From Rhodococcus sp. B7740 (GTDB lineage Bacteria > Actinomycetota > Actinomycetes > Mycobacteriales > Mycobacteriaceae), in NCBI RefSeq assembly GCF_000954115.1, contig NZ_CP010797.1:1240001-1304000 (forward strand): DNA of 64,000 nt, read 5' to 3'. Positions within the stretch are counted from its first letter, which is position 1. Every line of letters starts with the position of its first letter. The translations under genes were made by a program, and so were the position numbers. A model generated the notes under the pieces. It had not been told where the DNA came from. It ran no database searches and saw only the letters and a program-made list of their open reading frames with translations. Shown here in pieces: positions 1 through 9,532 of the stretch.

Positions 1-259
1 CGCAGCCGAGACGGTCGACCCGAAAACTGGAGTCCCCTTCCTCGAGCCGCTGACCGCTACCGACATCGACGACGCACTCTCGGCGGCGTCGTCGGTGGGC
101 GACGACCGCATCCAGCAGGCATCCACCGGCCGCGTCAACCCCGAGGGTTGGACGCACGGTTCTTCTGCGCAGCGTCAGGCATGGTTCACCGCGGGCTACG
201 AAACCGGACAGGTGGCGGCCTGCGACACGTTCTCGGCACGCGACCTGGACAACCCCTGA
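1..259 (+). CDS. Neutral zinc metallopeptidase, YpfJ-like (C-terminal part)
   Basis: Partial gene whose start lies upstream of the window; reading in frame from base 2 gives 85 residues and a TGA at 257-259. The stretch [17 protein letters not shown] followed by a late CDTF is the characteristic end of the YpfJ/KPN_02809 family of secreted or membrane-anchored putative zinc peptidases. The HExxH zinc site, if present, would lie in the missing upstream part, so catalysis cannot be judged here. The gene is convergent with the radical SAM gene, with only 9 bases between the two stop codons. The family call is good; the substrate is unknown for the family. Confidence 0.75.
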   Translation, partial: AAETVDPKTGVPFLEPLTATDIDDALSAASSVGDDRIQQASTGRVNPEGWTHGSSAQRQAWFTAGYETGQVAACDTFSARDLDNP

Positions 260-268
260 TCATCCAGC

Positions 269-1297
269 TCAGAACAGGGTGAGAGCCGGCCCCGAGGTCA
301 CCGGTGCTCGGGGTTCGGCAGGCTCGTTGGCGGGCAGCGAGCGGGTCTGCTCGGCGGCGAACCCGTAGGTGTCGAGCAGCGGATCGATTCTCGCTTTGAG
401 CCACTGCTTGTACTCAGGAGTCACATAGGCCCCGTGTCCGTAGAGCTGACGGTACCGACGCACCAACGCGGGGTGTTCCCTCACCAGCCAGCTCATGTAC
501 CAGTCCTTGGTGCTCGAACGCAGATGCATCGGCAGCGCCGTCACGGTTGTCGCACCTGCCTCTGCCAGGGCGCCGATGAGGCCGTCCAACTGCTTGGCCC
601 CGTCGGTGAGAAAGGGAATCACCGGTGCCACCAGAACGCCGCAGTCCAGGCCCGCGTCGCGGACCGCACGAACGAGATCCAATCGCGCTCGTGGACTGGG
701 GGTTCCGGGCTCGAGCTGCTTCTGCAGGTCGGCATCGTGAATGGCCAGGCTGATGCTCACCTGCACCTCCACCTGCTGCGCAGCCAGCGTCAACAGGGGC
801 AGATCACGCCGCAGCAGTGTGCCCTTGGTGAGAATGGAGAACGGCGTCCCGGATTCGGCCAATGCTCGAATGATCCCCGGCATCAACCGATATCGCCCTT
901 CCGCGCGCTGATAGGGGTCGGTGTTGGTACCGAGCGCCACCGGCTCCCGTTTCCACGACCGGCGCGCGAGTTCCTTGCGCAGTACCGCAGCAACGTTCGT
1001 CTTCACGACGATCTGCGAGTCGAAGTCGTTGCCGGAGTCCAGATCCAGATATTCGTGCGTCGGGCGGGCGAAGCAGTATCGACATGCGTGCGAGCACCCG
1101 CGCATCGGATTGACGGTCCACGAGAAGGGCACCTGAGATTCGCTCGGCACTTCGTTCAGAGCGCTCTTGCACAACACTTCGTGGAAGGTGATGCCCTCGA
1201 ACTCGGGCGTCTGGACGCTGCGGACCAGTCCCGATCGCTCGAGCCCCGGTAGCGCCCCGTCGTCCGCGGCATCGAGAGTCTGGCCGGCCCATCGCAT
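269..1297 (-). CDS. Radical SAM protein, Rv2578c family
   Basis: 342-residue iron-sulfur enzyme. The radical SAM cluster motif is CSHACRYCF, with Cys at about 68, 72 and 75, which would ligate the [4Fe-4S] cluster that cleaves S-adenosylmethionine. Overall form matches the Rv2578c family of the SPL/Rv2578c type; the reaction is not established. I chose ATG at 1297 (protein begins MRWAGQ) over GTG at 1303. The start is only 8 bases from a LexA-type box at 1306-1321, so the transcript is probably leaderless or nearly so and repressed by LexA. From memory, Rv2578c belongs to the M. tuberculosis LexA regulon, which agrees with the box. Downstream it converges with the metallopeptidase gene. Confidence 0.85.
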   Translation of the reverse strand: MRWAGQTLDAADDGALPGLERSGLVRSVQTPEFEGITFHEVLCKSALNEVPSESQVPFSWTVNPMRGCSHACRYCFARPTHEYLDLDSGNDFDSQIVVKTNVAAVLRKELARRSWKREPVALGTNTDPYQRAEGRYRLMPGIIRALAESGTPFSILTKGTLLRRDLPLLTLAAQQVEVQVSISLAIHDADLQKQLEPGTPSPRARLDLVRAVRDAGLDCGVLVAPVIPFLTDGAKQLDGLIGALAEAGATTVTALPMHLRSSTKDWYMSWLVREHPALVRRYRQLYGHGAYVTPEYKQWLKARIDPLLDTYGFAAEQTRSLPANEPAEPRAPVTSGPALTLF

Positions 1298-1305
1298 GCA
1301 CACAG

Positions 1306-1321
1306 TCGAACATTTGTTCTA
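1306..1321 (-). promoter_or_regulatory. LexA (SOS) box upstream of the radical SAM gene
   Basis: TCGAACATTTGTTCTA reads as TCGAAC-N4-GTTCTA and differs at one base from the mycobacterial/rhodococcal LexA palindrome TCGAAC-N4-GTTCGA. It lies 8 bases upstream of the ATG at 1297, where it would overlap the core promoter. The plus-strand gene on the other side starts about 100 bases away, so the radical SAM gene is the natural target. Confidence 0.8.
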
Positions 1322-1422
1322 TGTCGTGTCAAGGGCGGCTCTCCCCCGCGGATCCCCGCTCGGGCGTGGTCACCGGAAGGCGATACCGTAGGCCCCCAAC
1401 CGATCCTAGGAGTGCACCACAA

Positions 1423-1893
1423 GTGACCGCCCCGAACACACCGACCCTCGAGCCGATTCTGCGTCTCGGCCTCACCCTCGGACCGGGAATCGACATCGGC
1501 TCGGTGCCGGCCGGTGAGCGGGTGGTCACCACCGTGCTCGGCGGCGCAGCTCCAGGCCCCGACATCGAGGGCACCCTCGCCGCCGGATCGACCGTCGTCA
1601 GCGTGACGCGGCCCGACGGATGCACCGAGTTCAGCACCGACCTCGTCCTGGAGTTGGCAACCGGCGGTTATCTCTCGCTCGACTACCGCGGAGTTCAGTT
1701 CGGGCCGGCCGAGGTCATCGACGCTCTGAACGATCCCGAGCGTGAGGTGGACCCCGCCACGTACTACTTCCGCGGCACCCTGCGCGTGTCGACCGCGGTC
1801 CCGAAGTTCACCTATCTCAACCGTGCGCTCGTCGTCACGTCCGGATCTCGGTCGGCCGAAGCCGTCGTGCTCGACGCATTCCTGGTCACCTGA
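1423..1893 (+). CDS. DUF3237 family protein
   Basis: 156-residue small protein of the DUF3237 type. These are single-domain beta-barrel-like proteins of unknown role that begin with a PxLEPIxxLxxxLGPxxDIG-type segment. The start is GTG at 1423, chosen because AGGAG at 1408-1412 sits 10 bases upstream; the frame is open further upstream to 1321 but without family-like sequence. No signal peptide or membrane segment is visible, so it should be cytosolic. It is divergent from the LexA-controlled radical SAM gene and convergent with the membrane protein at 1901-2554 (7 bases between stops). Function is unknown. Confidence 0.8.
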   Translation: MTAPNTPTLEPILRLGLTLGPGIDIGSVPAGERVVTTVLGGAAPGPDIEGTLAAGSTVVSVTRPDGCTEFSTDLVLELATGGYLSLDYRGVQFGPAEVIDALNDPEREVDPATYYFRGTLRVSTAVPKFTYLNRALVVTSGSRSAEAVVLDAFLVT

Positions 1894-1900
1894 TCCCGGC

Positions 1901-2554
1901 TCAGTCGAGCAGTTGGGCGACCTCCCGGTCGGTCAGAGTCGCCTGCGGAGTTCGTCCCTTGCTACGGACGAGTTCGACGGCGCGGTAGAGCGGCCGTTGG
2001 TCGAGCCCGGCGTCGCGTGCCTCGGCGCGCAGCTGATCGACCAGCACCGATGCGATCGCCGCAGCCGGCACCAACTCGGTGGTCCACAGCGAGTCGGCGA
2101 GGGTGCGCAACGACAGAATCGGCAGTTCCCGGCCCCCGTCCCTGGTGTAGAGCGCAAGCGGAACCACGACGTGTGTACGCCCGTCGTAGAGCCGTAGCGA
2201 GATCTGATCGATTCCGGCCGTCCGAATGGTCAGTTCGGCGGTCACCACCTCCGGCATCTTCAGTCGGCGCGTGCGCAACCCTCGTGCACACAGTTGCGGA
2301 CCGTCGAGCCATATCCGGCGGCGCAGACCGAGCCAGCCGGACAGTACCGCGGGACCGCCGACGATCACTCCGACGAGAACTGCGACCCACACCGGCGCGA
2401 ACAGCGCCAGCACGACGGCGACAACGATCCCGATCGCCGCCGACCCGACCATGATCTTGCGCAGGCGCGGTTTCAGGAACTCCACCGAGACCAGGTCCAG
2501 TGCTACCGGCCCCGCGTTGGACCGGGAGTCACCGGGCGGGGACTCACCGGGCAA
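1901..2554 (-). CDS. Conserved membrane protein, PH-domain-like
   Basis: About 217 residues. Two adjoining hydrophobic helices near the N-terminus (beginning at the [12 protein letters not shown] stretch) are followed by a soluble part ([19 protein letters not shown] onward) resembling the bacterial PH-like domain of small actinobacterial membrane proteins. The start is uncertain. TTG at 2554 is favoured because GGAG lies 6 bases upstream, giving an 11-base overlap with the end of hisS; GTG at 2485 would give 194 residues. It follows hisS on the same strand and is probably co-transcribed. No enzyme motif is seen and function is unknown. Confidence 0.65.
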   Translation of the reverse strand: MPGESPPGDSRSNAGPVALDLVSVEFLKPRLRKIMVGSAAIGIVVAVVLALFAPVWVAVLVGVIVGGPAVLSGWLGLRRRIWLDGPQLCARGLRTRRLKMPEVVTAELTIRTAGIDQISLRLYDGRTHVVVPLALYTRDGGRELPILSLRTLADSLWTTELVPAAAIASVLVDQLRAEARDAGLDQRPLYRAVELVRSKGRTPQATLTDREVAQLLD

Positions 2555-3815
2555 GACGCGCTCCGAGGGCGTCGACCACGTCGGCCATCGGAACGGTGTC
2601 CTGCTCACCGTTCGAAAGGTCCTTCACCAGAACCGCTTCGGCAGCGAGTTCCTGATCCCCGAGCACCAACGCGAAACGTGCTCCGGATCGGTCGGCGGCC
2701 TTCATGGCACCCTTGATTCCGCGATTCCCGTAAGCCATGTCCACCGCTATTCCTCGTTCGCGTAGCTGAGCCGCGATGTCGACGATCGCCAGCTTCGCAC
2801 CGGCACCCATCGGAACACCGAATACCTGGCATCGTGCCGTCGCGCCCGCAGTCTTGCCCTCGGCGGCCAGGGCCAGCACCGTGCGGTCGACGCCGAGGCC
2901 GAACCCGATTCCGGAGAGCGCCTGCCCGCCGAGCTGTTCCATCAAACCGTCGTAGCGGCCGCCGCCGCCGATGCCCGATTGCGCGCCGAGTCCGTCGTGC
3001 ACGAATTCGAACGTCGTCTTGGTGTAGTAGTCGAGGCCACGCACCATTCGCGGGTTCACGAGGTACGGGACGTTCATCACGTCCAGGTAGGCCAGCACTT
3101 CGTCGAAGTGTTCCTTCGCCGAATCCGAGAGGTGATCGAGCATCAGCGGTGCGTCCGCGGTCATCGCGCGCACCTCGGGCCGCTTGTCGTCGAGCACACG
3201 CAGCGGGTTGATCTCGGCACGTCGGCGAGTGTCCTCGTCGAGCGGAAGGGCGAACAGGAACTGCTGCAACAGCTCTCGGTACTGCGGGCGACAGGTGTCG
3301 TCGCCGAGCGAGGTGATCTCGAGCCGGAAGCCGGTCAGACCCAGGGCCCGGAAACCGGCGTCGGCCACGGCGATGACCTCGGCATCCAGTGCAGGGTCGT
3401 CGACGCCGATCGCTTCGACCCCCACCTGCTGCAGCTGCCGGTAGCGGCCGGCCTGCGGGCGTTCGTAGCGGAAGAACGGCCCGGCGTAGGCCAACTTGAC
3501 CGGTAGCGCTCCCCGATCCAGTCCGTGCTCGATCACCGCGCGCATGACTCCGGCGGTGCCCTCGGGGCGCAGCGTCACCGATCGGTCTCCGCGATCGGAG
3601 AAGGTGTACATCTCCTTGCTCACCACATCGGTCGACTCCCCGACCCCACGGGCGAACAGGCCGGTGTCCTCGAAGATCGGCAGTTCGATGTGGCCGTAGC
3701 CGGCGGTGCGGGCTGCGTCGAGCAACCCTTCGCGTACGGCGACGAACTCGGCCGAGTTGGGCGGGAAGTAATCGGGAATGCCCTTGGGCGCGGAAAAGGC
3801 GGTCGGCTTGCTCAC
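2544..3815 (-). CDS. hisS: Histidyl-tRNA synthetase
   Basis: 423-residue class II aminoacyl-tRNA synthetase that charges tRNA-His in the cytosol. Visible hallmarks are class II motif 2 around residues 115-127 ([13 protein letters not shown]), the histidine-binding stretch [23 protein letters not shown], and motif 3 GFGLGVDR. The C-terminal anticodon-binding domain follows. The start is GTG at 3815, with AGGAAAG at 3824-3830 ideally spaced; GTG at 3821 would overlap the upstream metallo-hydrolase stop as GTGA and is the alternative. Length is normal for bacterial HisRS. It forms a unit with the upstream metallo-hydrolase, as in M. tuberculosis (Rv2580c-Rv2581c). Confidence 0.95.
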   Translation of the reverse strand: MSKPTAFSAPKGIPDYFPPNSAEFVAVREGLLDAARTAGYGHIELPIFEDTGLFARGVGESTDVVSKEMYTFSDRGDRSVTLRPEGTAGVMRAVIEHGLDRGALPVKLAYAGPFFRYERPQAGRYRQLQQVGVEAIGVDDPALDAEVIAVADAGFRALGLTGFRLEITSLGDDTCRPQYRELLQQFLFALPLDEDTRRRAEINPLRVLDDKRPEVRAMTADAPLMLDHLSDSAKEHFDEVLAYLDVMNVPYLVNPRMVRGLDYYTKTTFEFVHDGLGAQSGIGGGGRYDGLMEQLGGQALSGIGFGLGVDRTVLALAAEGKTAGATARCQVFGVPMGAGAKLAIVDIAAQLRERGIAVDMAYGNRGIKGAMKAADRSGARFALVLGDQELAAEAVLVKDLSNGEQDTVPMADVVDALGARLAR

Positions 3816-3817
3816 GC

Positions 3818-4510
3818 TCACAGCTTTCCTTGCCCGGGGTCGATGAGTCCAACGAGGAACGGGTTGGATGCGCGCTCCTGGCCCATCGAGCTCTGTCCGC
3901 CGTGTCCCGGGAGCACCACCGTGTCGTCGCTCAGAGGGAGCAGCCGAGTCGCGATGGAGCGAAGCAGTTGATCGTGATCGCCACCGGGCAGATCGGTGCG
4001 CCCGATCGACCCCGCGAAGAGGGTGTCCCCGGTCAGAGCCAACGGAACCGAGCCGTCGGGCCCGTCGGCGTGAGCGAGGAACACCACCGATCCCTGAGTG
4101 TGCCCGGGGGTGTGTACCACCGTGAATTCGATTCCGGCGAGTTCGAGCCGTCGACCGTCCGTGAGCTCGATCACCTCGGCCGGTTCGTGGAACTCGAGGT
4201 CGCCCAGTACCGCCGCCAACGTCGGGCCGGTTCCCTTGATCGGATCGGCCAGCATGTAGCGGTCCTCGGGTGCGATGTACGCCGGGATGCCGTACTTTGC
4301 GCAGATCGGCTCCACCGACCACGTGTGGTCCAGATGACCGTGCGTGAGCAGCACTGCGGTGGGGGTGAGCGAGGACTGCGTCAGGAAGTCGATCAGCGGA
4401 TCCGCGGCGTCCTGACCGGGATCGACGACGACGCACTCGGACGCGTCGTCCTGGGCCAGGATGTAACAGTTCGTCTGAAACATGCCTGCGGGGAATCCGG
4501 TGACGAGCAA
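3818..4510 (-). CDS. Metallo-beta-lactamase-fold hydrolase (glyoxalase II-like)
   Basis: 230 residues of the metallo-beta-lactamase fold, equivalent in position to Rv2581c. The zinc motif THGHLDH is at about 56-62, with later metal ligands in [16 protein letters not shown] and LPGHG. This set is typical of glyoxalase II and related thioester or persulfide hydrolases; the exact substrate cannot be read from sequence. The start is TTG at 4510, chosen because AGGAG lies 8 bases upstream and homologues begin at the same [13 protein letters not shown] segment. It precedes hisS with a 2-base gap or a GTGA overlap, depending on the hisS start. It is divergent from ppiB across about 190 bases. Confidence 0.85.
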   Translation of the reverse strand: MLVTGFPAGMFQTNCYILAQDDASECVVVDPGQDAADPLIDFLTQSSLTPTAVLLTHGHLDHTWSVEPICAKYGIPAYIAPEDRYMLADPIKGTGPTLAAVLGDLEFHEPAEVIELTDGRRLELAGIEFTVVHTPGHTQGSVVFLAHADGPDGSVPLALTGDTLFAGSIGRTDLPGGDHDQLLRSIATRLLPLSDDTVVLPGHGGQSSMGQERASNPFLVGLIDPGQGKL

Positions 4511-4702
4511 GACAAACGCTCCTAAATGGCTGAGGCCGAAGTACCGAACAAGCTTAGTGGGGCCGATCCCGTCGGGTCCCCCCAGCATGCTCTCAGGCAG
4601 TGATGGCAAACTCGCGTTGGCCGATTCTCGGCCGATTACCACACGATCGGTCCGTGCAGCGAGCGGGCGAGGTCGTTTTTCGACAAGCGGGAGGAACACG
4701 AA

Positions 4703-5566
4703 TTGCCCAGCAACGAGCAACGGCGCGAGGCTGCCAAACGAAAGCTCGAACGCCAACTCGTACGCCGTGCCGAACGAGCCCGGCGTCGTAAGCAATTGAC
4801 GATCGCCAGTTCCATTCTCGGCGTCGTTGCGGTGGTGGCCGTCGTCTCGGTCGTGTTCGTGGTGACCCGCGGTGACGACGATGCCAGTACCGCCCAGGAA
4901 TCCTCGACGTCGGCACCCGCCGATTCGATCATCGCAGCCGGACGCACCGAGCCGTTGCCCGAGACGGTGAACTGCTCCTACCCCGCCGCGGCGGGGCCTG
5001 CGGCCAAGCCGAACACTCCCCCGCGCACCGACAACGTGCCGACCAGCGACGAGCCGCTGAGCTACAGCATGACCACGACTGCGGGAAACATCGGTCTGAC
5101 GCTGAACAACCCCGAGTCTCCGTGCACGGTCAACAGTTTCGTCTCGCTCGCCAATCAAGGTTACTTCGACGGCACCACCTGCCATCGACTCACCACGGGC
5201 GCGGGTCTGCAGGTTCTCCAGTGCGGCGATCCCACCGGCACCGGCTCCGGCGGGCCGGGCTACCAGTTCGCCGACGAATTCCCCACCGATACGTTCGCCG
5301 AAGGCGACCCTGCCGCGCAGACCCCGATCTCCTACCCACGTGGAACGTTGGCCATGGCCAATGCGGGCCCGGGAACCAACGGCAGCCAGTTCTTCCTCGT
5401 CTACGGCGATTCCGAACTGCCGCCCGCCTACACCGCGTTCGGCACCATCGACGAGACCGGACTCGCCACCCTCGACGCCATCGCGGCCAAGGGAGTCGAA
5501 GGCGGCGCGTCCGACGGAGCCCCCGCCGAACCGGTCGACATCACGTCCATGTTGAGCGACCTGTGA
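4703..5566 (+). CDS. ppiB: Membrane-anchored cyclophilin-type peptidyl-prolyl isomerase
   Basis: 287 residues. An arginine-rich N-terminus (about 1-32) precedes a single membrane helix (about 33-55), a short linker, then a cyclophilin domain outside the cell. Cyclophilin marks include CTVNSFVSLANQGYFDGTTCHR and GTLAMANAGPGTNGSQFF (quoted in part here). The enzyme interconverts cis/trans prolyl peptide bonds during folding. The start is TTG at 4703, with GGGAGGA at 4689-4695 seven bases upstream. The next gene starts at GTG 5563, inside this stop codon, so translation is coupled. It corresponds to Rv2582. Compared with classic cyclophilins the N-terminal part of the domain is divergent, so catalytic efficiency is unknown. 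Confidence 0.88.
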   Translation: MPSNEQRREAAKRKLERQLVRRAERARRRKQLTIASSILGVVAVVAVVSVVFVVTRGDDDASTAQESSTSAPADSIIAAGRTEPLPETVNCSYPAAAGPAAKPNTPPRTDNVPTSDEPLSYSMTTTAGNIGLTLNNPESPCTVNSFVSLANQGYFDGTTCHRLTTGAGLQVLQCGDPTGTGSGGPGYQFADEFPTDTFAEGDPAAQTPISYPRGTLAMANAGPGTNGSQFFLVYGDSELPPAYTAFGTIDETGLATLDAIAAKGVEGGASDGAPAEPVDITSMLSDL

Positions 5567-6360
5567 ACCGCACCTCGGCTCTGACGATCGCGATCTCGGC
5601 CACCGCGCTGGTTCTCGCAGGGTGTTCCGGTTCGGCCGAACCGGCAGCAGCGCCGGCCACCACGCCGTCGTCGACGACCACCACGACAACCGAGGCACCC
5701 GCGCCGCGGCCTGCACTCGATCTGTCCCGTTTCGGGGCTCTGCCGCCCGTGCCGCAGCCGACGACCGACACGGTCTCCTGCTCGTATCCGGAGCAGTCTC
5801 CGGCCGTCAAGCAGGTCACCGCTCCGGCTACCGACAACGTCGACGTGTACGGAACCGTCGATGTGACGTTGTCCACCACTGCAGGTCCGATCGGCATCAC
5901 ACTGGACCGGACACCAGCACCGTGCACGGTCAACAGTGTCGTGAGCCTCGTCGAACAGGGGTACTTCGACGGCTCACCCTGTCACCGACTGACGACGTCA
6001 CCGGGCCTCGAGGTACTGCAGTGCGGTGACCCGTCCGGTTCCGGTCGAGGCGGACCGGGATACACCTTCGCCAACGAGTACCCCACCACCGCGTACACGG
6101 ACGATCCGGCGCAGGCCGAGAACCCGGTGGTCTACCCCCGCGGAACGCTGGCGATGGCCAATGCCGGCCCCGACACCAACGGCAGCCAGTTCTTCCTGGT
6201 GTACGCCGATTCGGTGCTGCCGCCGCAATACACGGTGTTCGGCACCATCTCGGACGCCGGTCTGCAAACCCTGGACGCCATCGCAGCGGGCGGGGTGACC
6301 GGTGGCTCGGAAGACGGCGCACCGGCGACTCCGGTGATCGTGGAATCGGCAACGGTGTAG
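5563..6360 (+). CDS. Cyclophilin-type peptidyl-prolyl isomerase, lipoprotein
   Basis: 265 residues. A lipoprotein signal ending in ALVLAGC (lipid-modified Cys about residue 21) is followed by a Ala/Thr/Pro-rich linker (about 22-50) and a cyclophilin domain closely similar to that of the preceding gene. Shared blocks are CTVNS, YFDGS/TxCHRLTT, QCGDPxGxGxGGPGY, RGTLAMANAGP and NGSQFFLVY. It therefore looks like a tandem duplicate that swapped a membrane helix for a lipid anchor. The start GTG at 5563 overlaps the ppiB stop by four bases. It should act on the outer face of the membrane on exported proteins. A strong palindrome follows 9 bases after the stop. Confidence 0.88.
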   Translation: MNRTSALTIAISATALVLAGCSGSAEPAAAPATTPSSTTTTTTEAPAPRPALDLSRFGALPPVPQPTTDTVSCSYPEQSPAVKQVTAPATDNVDVYGTVDVTLSTTAGPIGITLDRTPAPCTVNSVVSLVEQGYFDGSPCHRLTTSPGLEVLQCGDPSGSGRGGPGYTFANEYPTTAYTDDPAQAENPVVYPRGTLAMANAGPDTNGSQFFLVYADSVLPPQYTVFGTISDAGLQTLDAIAAGGVTGGSEDGAPATPVIVESATV

Positions 6361-6369
6361 CTCCGATCG

Positions 6370-6416
6370 AACGACGAGAGGGTGAGCAGAGATTCTCTGC
6401 TCACCCTCTCGTCGTT
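6370..6416. terminator. Bidirectional terminator hairpin between ppi and relA
   Basis: A 47-base perfect palindrome with 23-base arms around a single central T; the practical loop is AGATTCT. It sits between two convergent genes, 9 bases after the isomerase stop and 11 bases from the relA stop, so it can end transcription from both sides. No long T-run follows, which is usual for actinobacterial terminators. Confidence 0.8.
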
Positions 6417-6427
6417 CTCCGGACCGC

Positions 6428-8920
6428 TCAGGCGGCCGACGTCAGCCGGTACACGTCGTACACGCCCTCGACGTTGCGCACGACGTTCAGCACGTGCCCG
6501 AGGTGCTTCGGGTCACCCATCTCGAACGTGAACTTGCTGATCGCCACCCGGTCCCCAGACGTGGCAACCGATGCCGAGAGAATGTTGACTCGCTCGTCGG
6601 CGAGCGCCTTGGTGACGTCGGAGAGCAGTCGGTGACGGTCCAGTGCCTCGATCTGGATAGCGACCAGGAACACCGAGGACGCCGACGGTGCCCACTGAAC
6701 CTCGATGAACCGCTCGGACTGCTCTTCCAGCGATCGTGCGTTGGTGCAGTCGGTGCGGTGGACACTCACCGATCCACCACGGGTGACGAATCCGAGGATC
6801 TCGTCTCCCGGCACCGGCGTACAGCACTTCGCGAGTTTCGCGACGACGCCCTCGGCACCGGTGACCAGCACGCCCGCGTCGCCGACTTGACGGGGTCGAG
6901 TGGGAATGGTCGACGGTGTCGACCGCTCGGCGAGCTCTTCCTCGACGTCGCCGACTCCACCGAGATGGGCGACCAACCGCTGCACCACGTGGCGAGCGGA
7001 TACGTGATTCTCGCCGACCGCGGTGTAGAGAGCGGAGACGTCGACGTACCGTAGCTCGTGCGCGATCGCCGACATGGACTCGGCATTCATCAAGCGCTGC
7101 AGGGGAAGTCCGCCTCGACGGACCTCCTTGGCGATGCCGTCCTTGCCTGCCTCCAGGGCTTCCTCGCGACGCTCCTTGGCGAACCACTGGCGAATCTTGG
7201 TCTTGGCTCGCGGTGAGGCGACGAATCCCTGCCAGTCCCGACTCGGGCCTGCGGTGGCAGCTTTCGAGGTGAACACCTCGACCACTTCACCGTTGTCGAG
7301 TGTTCGTTCCAGTGCGACGAGTCGACCGTTGACCCGCGCGCCGATGCAGCGATGTCCCACTTCGGTGTGCACGGCGTACGCGAAGTCGACCGGGCACGAT
7401 CCGGCAGGCAGGGTGACGACGTCGCCCTTGGGGGTGAAGACGAAGATCTCCTTGACCGCGAGGTCGTAGCGCAGCGACTCGAGGAACTCCCCCGGATCGG
7501 CGGCTTCTCGCTGCCAGTCGAGCAACTGGCGCATCCACGCCATGTCGTCGACCTCGGCGTTGTCCTGCGAGTGCTTGCCCTTGGTCTCCTTGTACCGCCA
7601 GTGTGCCGCGATGCCGAACTCGGCTGTGCGGTGCATGTCGCGCGTGCGAATCTGCACCTCGAGGGGCTTGCCCTCCGGTCCGATCACCGTGGTGTGCAGC
7701 GACTGGTAGACGCCGTAACGCGGCTGCGCGATGTAGTCCTTGAAACGGCCCGCCATCGGCTGCCACAGCGAATGCACCACGCCGACAGCGGCGTAACAGT
7801 CACGGATCTCGTCGCACAGAATTCGGACGCCCACGAGGTCGTGGATGTCGTCGAAGTCGCGACCCTTGACGATCATCTTCTGGTAGATCGACCAGTAGTG
7901 CTTCGGGCGGCCCTCGACGACCGCGCTGATTCTCGACGCGGCGAGCGTCGCGTTGATCTCGGCCCGAACCTTCTCGAGGTAGGTGTCGCGGGACGGTGCC
8001 CGATCGGCGACGAGCCGCACGATCTCGTCGTACTTCTTGGGATGAAGAATCGCGAACGCCAGGTCTTCGAGCTCCCACTTGACCGTGGCCATTCCGAGCC
8101 GATGGGCAAGCGGCGCAATGACTTCCAACGTCTCCTTGGCCTTGCGCGCCTGCTTCTCAGGGGGCAGGAACCGCATGGTGCGCATGTTGTGCAACCGGTC
8201 GGCGACCTTGATGACCAACACCCGCGGATCTCGCGCCATCGCGATGATCATCTTGCGGATCGTTTCGCCCTCGGCTGCGGTTCCGAGCACGACCTTGTCG
8301 AGCTTGGTCACCCCGTCCACGAGATGGGACACCTCGTCGCCGAACTCCTCGGTCAGCTTGGCGAGCGAGTATCCGGTGTCCTCGACCGTGTCGTGCAGCA
8401 GAGCTGCAACCAGCGTTGTCGTGTCCATCCCCAGCTCGGCCAGAATGTTGGCCACGGCGAGCGGATGCGTGATGTAGGGATCGCCGGACTTACGCATCTG
8501 CGAGGCGTGCAGCTCGTCGGCAACGTCGTAGGCCCGCTGCAGCAGCGTCAGGTCTGCCTTGGGATAGAGCTCACGGTGCAGGCTGACGAGTGGCTCGAGC
8601 ACCGGTTTGACCGCCGCGCTGCGCCCAGCGGTGATGCGGCGCGCCAGGCGTGCGCGGACCCGCCTCGACGCGGAGGTGGGAACGGGTGCCGAATTACGGG
8701 TTCCGGACGGAGCCTGCGAATCGGTCGCCGCCGGATCGTGGGGAACCGGGCCGTGGGGAACCGGAGCGTCGACGGACGGGCGGACACCACCGGACGCGGA
8801 CTCGTCGGTCGTGACGACGTCGACTCCGGTCCGATCGGTAACTCCGGTCCGATCGGCAACTACGGGCCGCTCGGGGACGGCAGGCCCGTCGGGCAAGGGT
8901 TGATCGATGTATCGGGTCAC
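6428..8920 (-). CDS. relA: Bifunctional (p)ppGpp synthetase/hydrolase
   Basis: 830-residue RelA/SpoT homologue, the stringent-response enzyme. Order: a low-complexity N-terminal extension of about 70 residues, the HD hydrolase domain ([19 protein letters not shown]), the synthetase domain (RLHNMRTM, then the [11 protein letters not shown] stretch), a TGS domain ([13 protein letters not shown]), and a C-terminal ACT domain. Both catalytic halves look intact. The start GTG at 8920 is preferred because AGGAGG lies 8 bases upstream; ATG at 8926 is possible. The Pro/Asp/Thr-rich extension makes it somewhat longer than the roughly 790-residue M. tuberculosis Rel. apt lies upstream on the same strand. 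Confidence 0.95.
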   Translation of the reverse strand: MTRYIDQPLPDGPAVPERPVVADRTGVTDRTGVDVVTTDESASGGVRPSVDAPVPHGPVPHDPAATDSQAPSGTRNSAPVPTSASRRVRARLARRITAGRSAAVKPVLEPLVSLHRELYPKADLTLLQRAYDVADELHASQMRKSGDPYITHPLAVANILAELGMDTTTLVAALLHDTVEDTGYSLAKLTEEFGDEVSHLVDGVTKLDKVVLGTAAEGETIRKMIIAMARDPRVLVIKVADRLHNMRTMRFLPPEKQARKAKETLEVIAPLAHRLGMATVKWELEDLAFAILHPKKYDEIVRLVADRAPSRDTYLEKVRAEINATLAASRISAVVEGRPKHYWSIYQKMIVKGRDFDDIHDLVGVRILCDEIRDCYAAVGVVHSLWQPMAGRFKDYIAQPRYGVYQSLHTTVIGPEGKPLEVQIRTRDMHRTAEFGIAAHWRYKETKGKHSQDNAEVDDMAWMRQLLDWQREAADPGEFLESLRYDLAVKEIFVFTPKGDVVTLPAGSCPVDFAYAVHTEVGHRCIGARVNGRLVALERTLDNGEVVEVFTSKAATAGPSRDWQGFVASPRAKTKIRQWFAKERREEALEAGKDGIAKEVRRGGLPLQRLMNAESMSAIAHELRYVDVSALYTAVGENHVSARHVVQRLVAHLGGVGDVEEELAERSTPSTIPTRPRQVGDAGVLVTGAEGVVAKLAKCCTPVPGDEILGFVTRGGSVSVHRTDCTNARSLEEQSERFIEVQWAPSASSVFLVAIQIEALDRHRLLSDVTKALADERVNILSASVATSGDRVAISKFTFEMGDPKHLGHVLNVVRNVEGVYDVYRLTSAA

Positions 8921-8992
8921 TCTCATCACCTCCTGCCACACATTCCGCGCTGTCGTCGAAACGTCAACGCATTGTGACAGAGACTTTAGTCC

Positions 8993-9532
8993 TCATACTC
9001 GAACCAGGCAGCCGAGCGGGTAGCCACTGCACTTGTCGCGCCCGCCCAGAACGGCGATCTCGAGAACGACAGCGGCACCGACGATCACCGCTCCCTGCTC
9101 GGTCAACAACCGAGCCGTTGCATCGACGGTACCGCCGGTCGCCAGCACGTCGTCGACCACGAGCACTCGTTTTCCGGCCACATCGATCGCAGTCGGGATC
9201 TGCAGTGCGGCGGTTCCGTACTCGAGTTCGTACGACCGTGAATGCACCGGAGGCGGCAGCTTGCCCGCCTTGCGTACCGCCAGCACACCGCACCCGAGTT
9301 CGAGGGCAACTCCGGCACCGAGCAGGAACCCCCGTGCATCGATACCCGCCACCAGGTCGACGTCCTCGAAACCCTGCGCCAGCTCCGACACGACACTGCG
9401 TAACGCCGGTCCGTCCGCGAACACCGGCGTCAGATCGCCGAAGCGAACGCCCGCGACGGGGAAGTCGTCGACCCACCGCGTCAGCCTGGTCACCGCGGCG
9501 GCAGCACCCGCTCGCTCGTCCACGTCGTTCAT
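8993..9532 (-). CDS. apt: Adenine phosphoribosyltransferase
   Basis: 179 residues. It salvages adenine to AMP with PRPP in the cytosol. The PRPP-binding loop VLVVDDVLATGGT lies at about 123-135, and GVRFGDLTPVFAD and GIDARGFLLGAGVA are family blocks. The start is ATG at 9532, which overlaps the stop of the upstream lipoprotein gene as ATGA (9529-9532), so the two are translationally coupled. A longer open frame upstream lies over the lipoprotein gene and is not used. The order lipoprotein-apt-relA matches Rv2585c-Rv2584c-Rv2583c. Confidence 0.93.
   Translation of the reverse strand: MNDVDERAGAAAAVTRLTRWVDDFPVAGVRFGDLTPVFADGPALRSVVSELAQGFEDVDLVAGIDARGFLLGAGVALELGCGVLAVRKAGKLPPPVHSRSYELEYGTAALQIPTAIDVAGKRVLVVDDVLATGGTVDATARLLTEQGAVIVGAAVVLEIAVLGGRDKCSGYPLGCLVRV

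Noticed and set aside
8826-8862. Short direct repeat in the 5' part of relA (ACTCCGGTCCGATCGG-like units)
   Set aside because: Only two imperfect units inside a low-complexity coding extension; not a CRISPR or mobile repeat.
7352-8977. 541-codon open frame on the plus strand opposite relA
   Set aside because: It is the antisense shadow of a strongly conserved gene in high-GC DNA; no family-like motif and no ribosome site.
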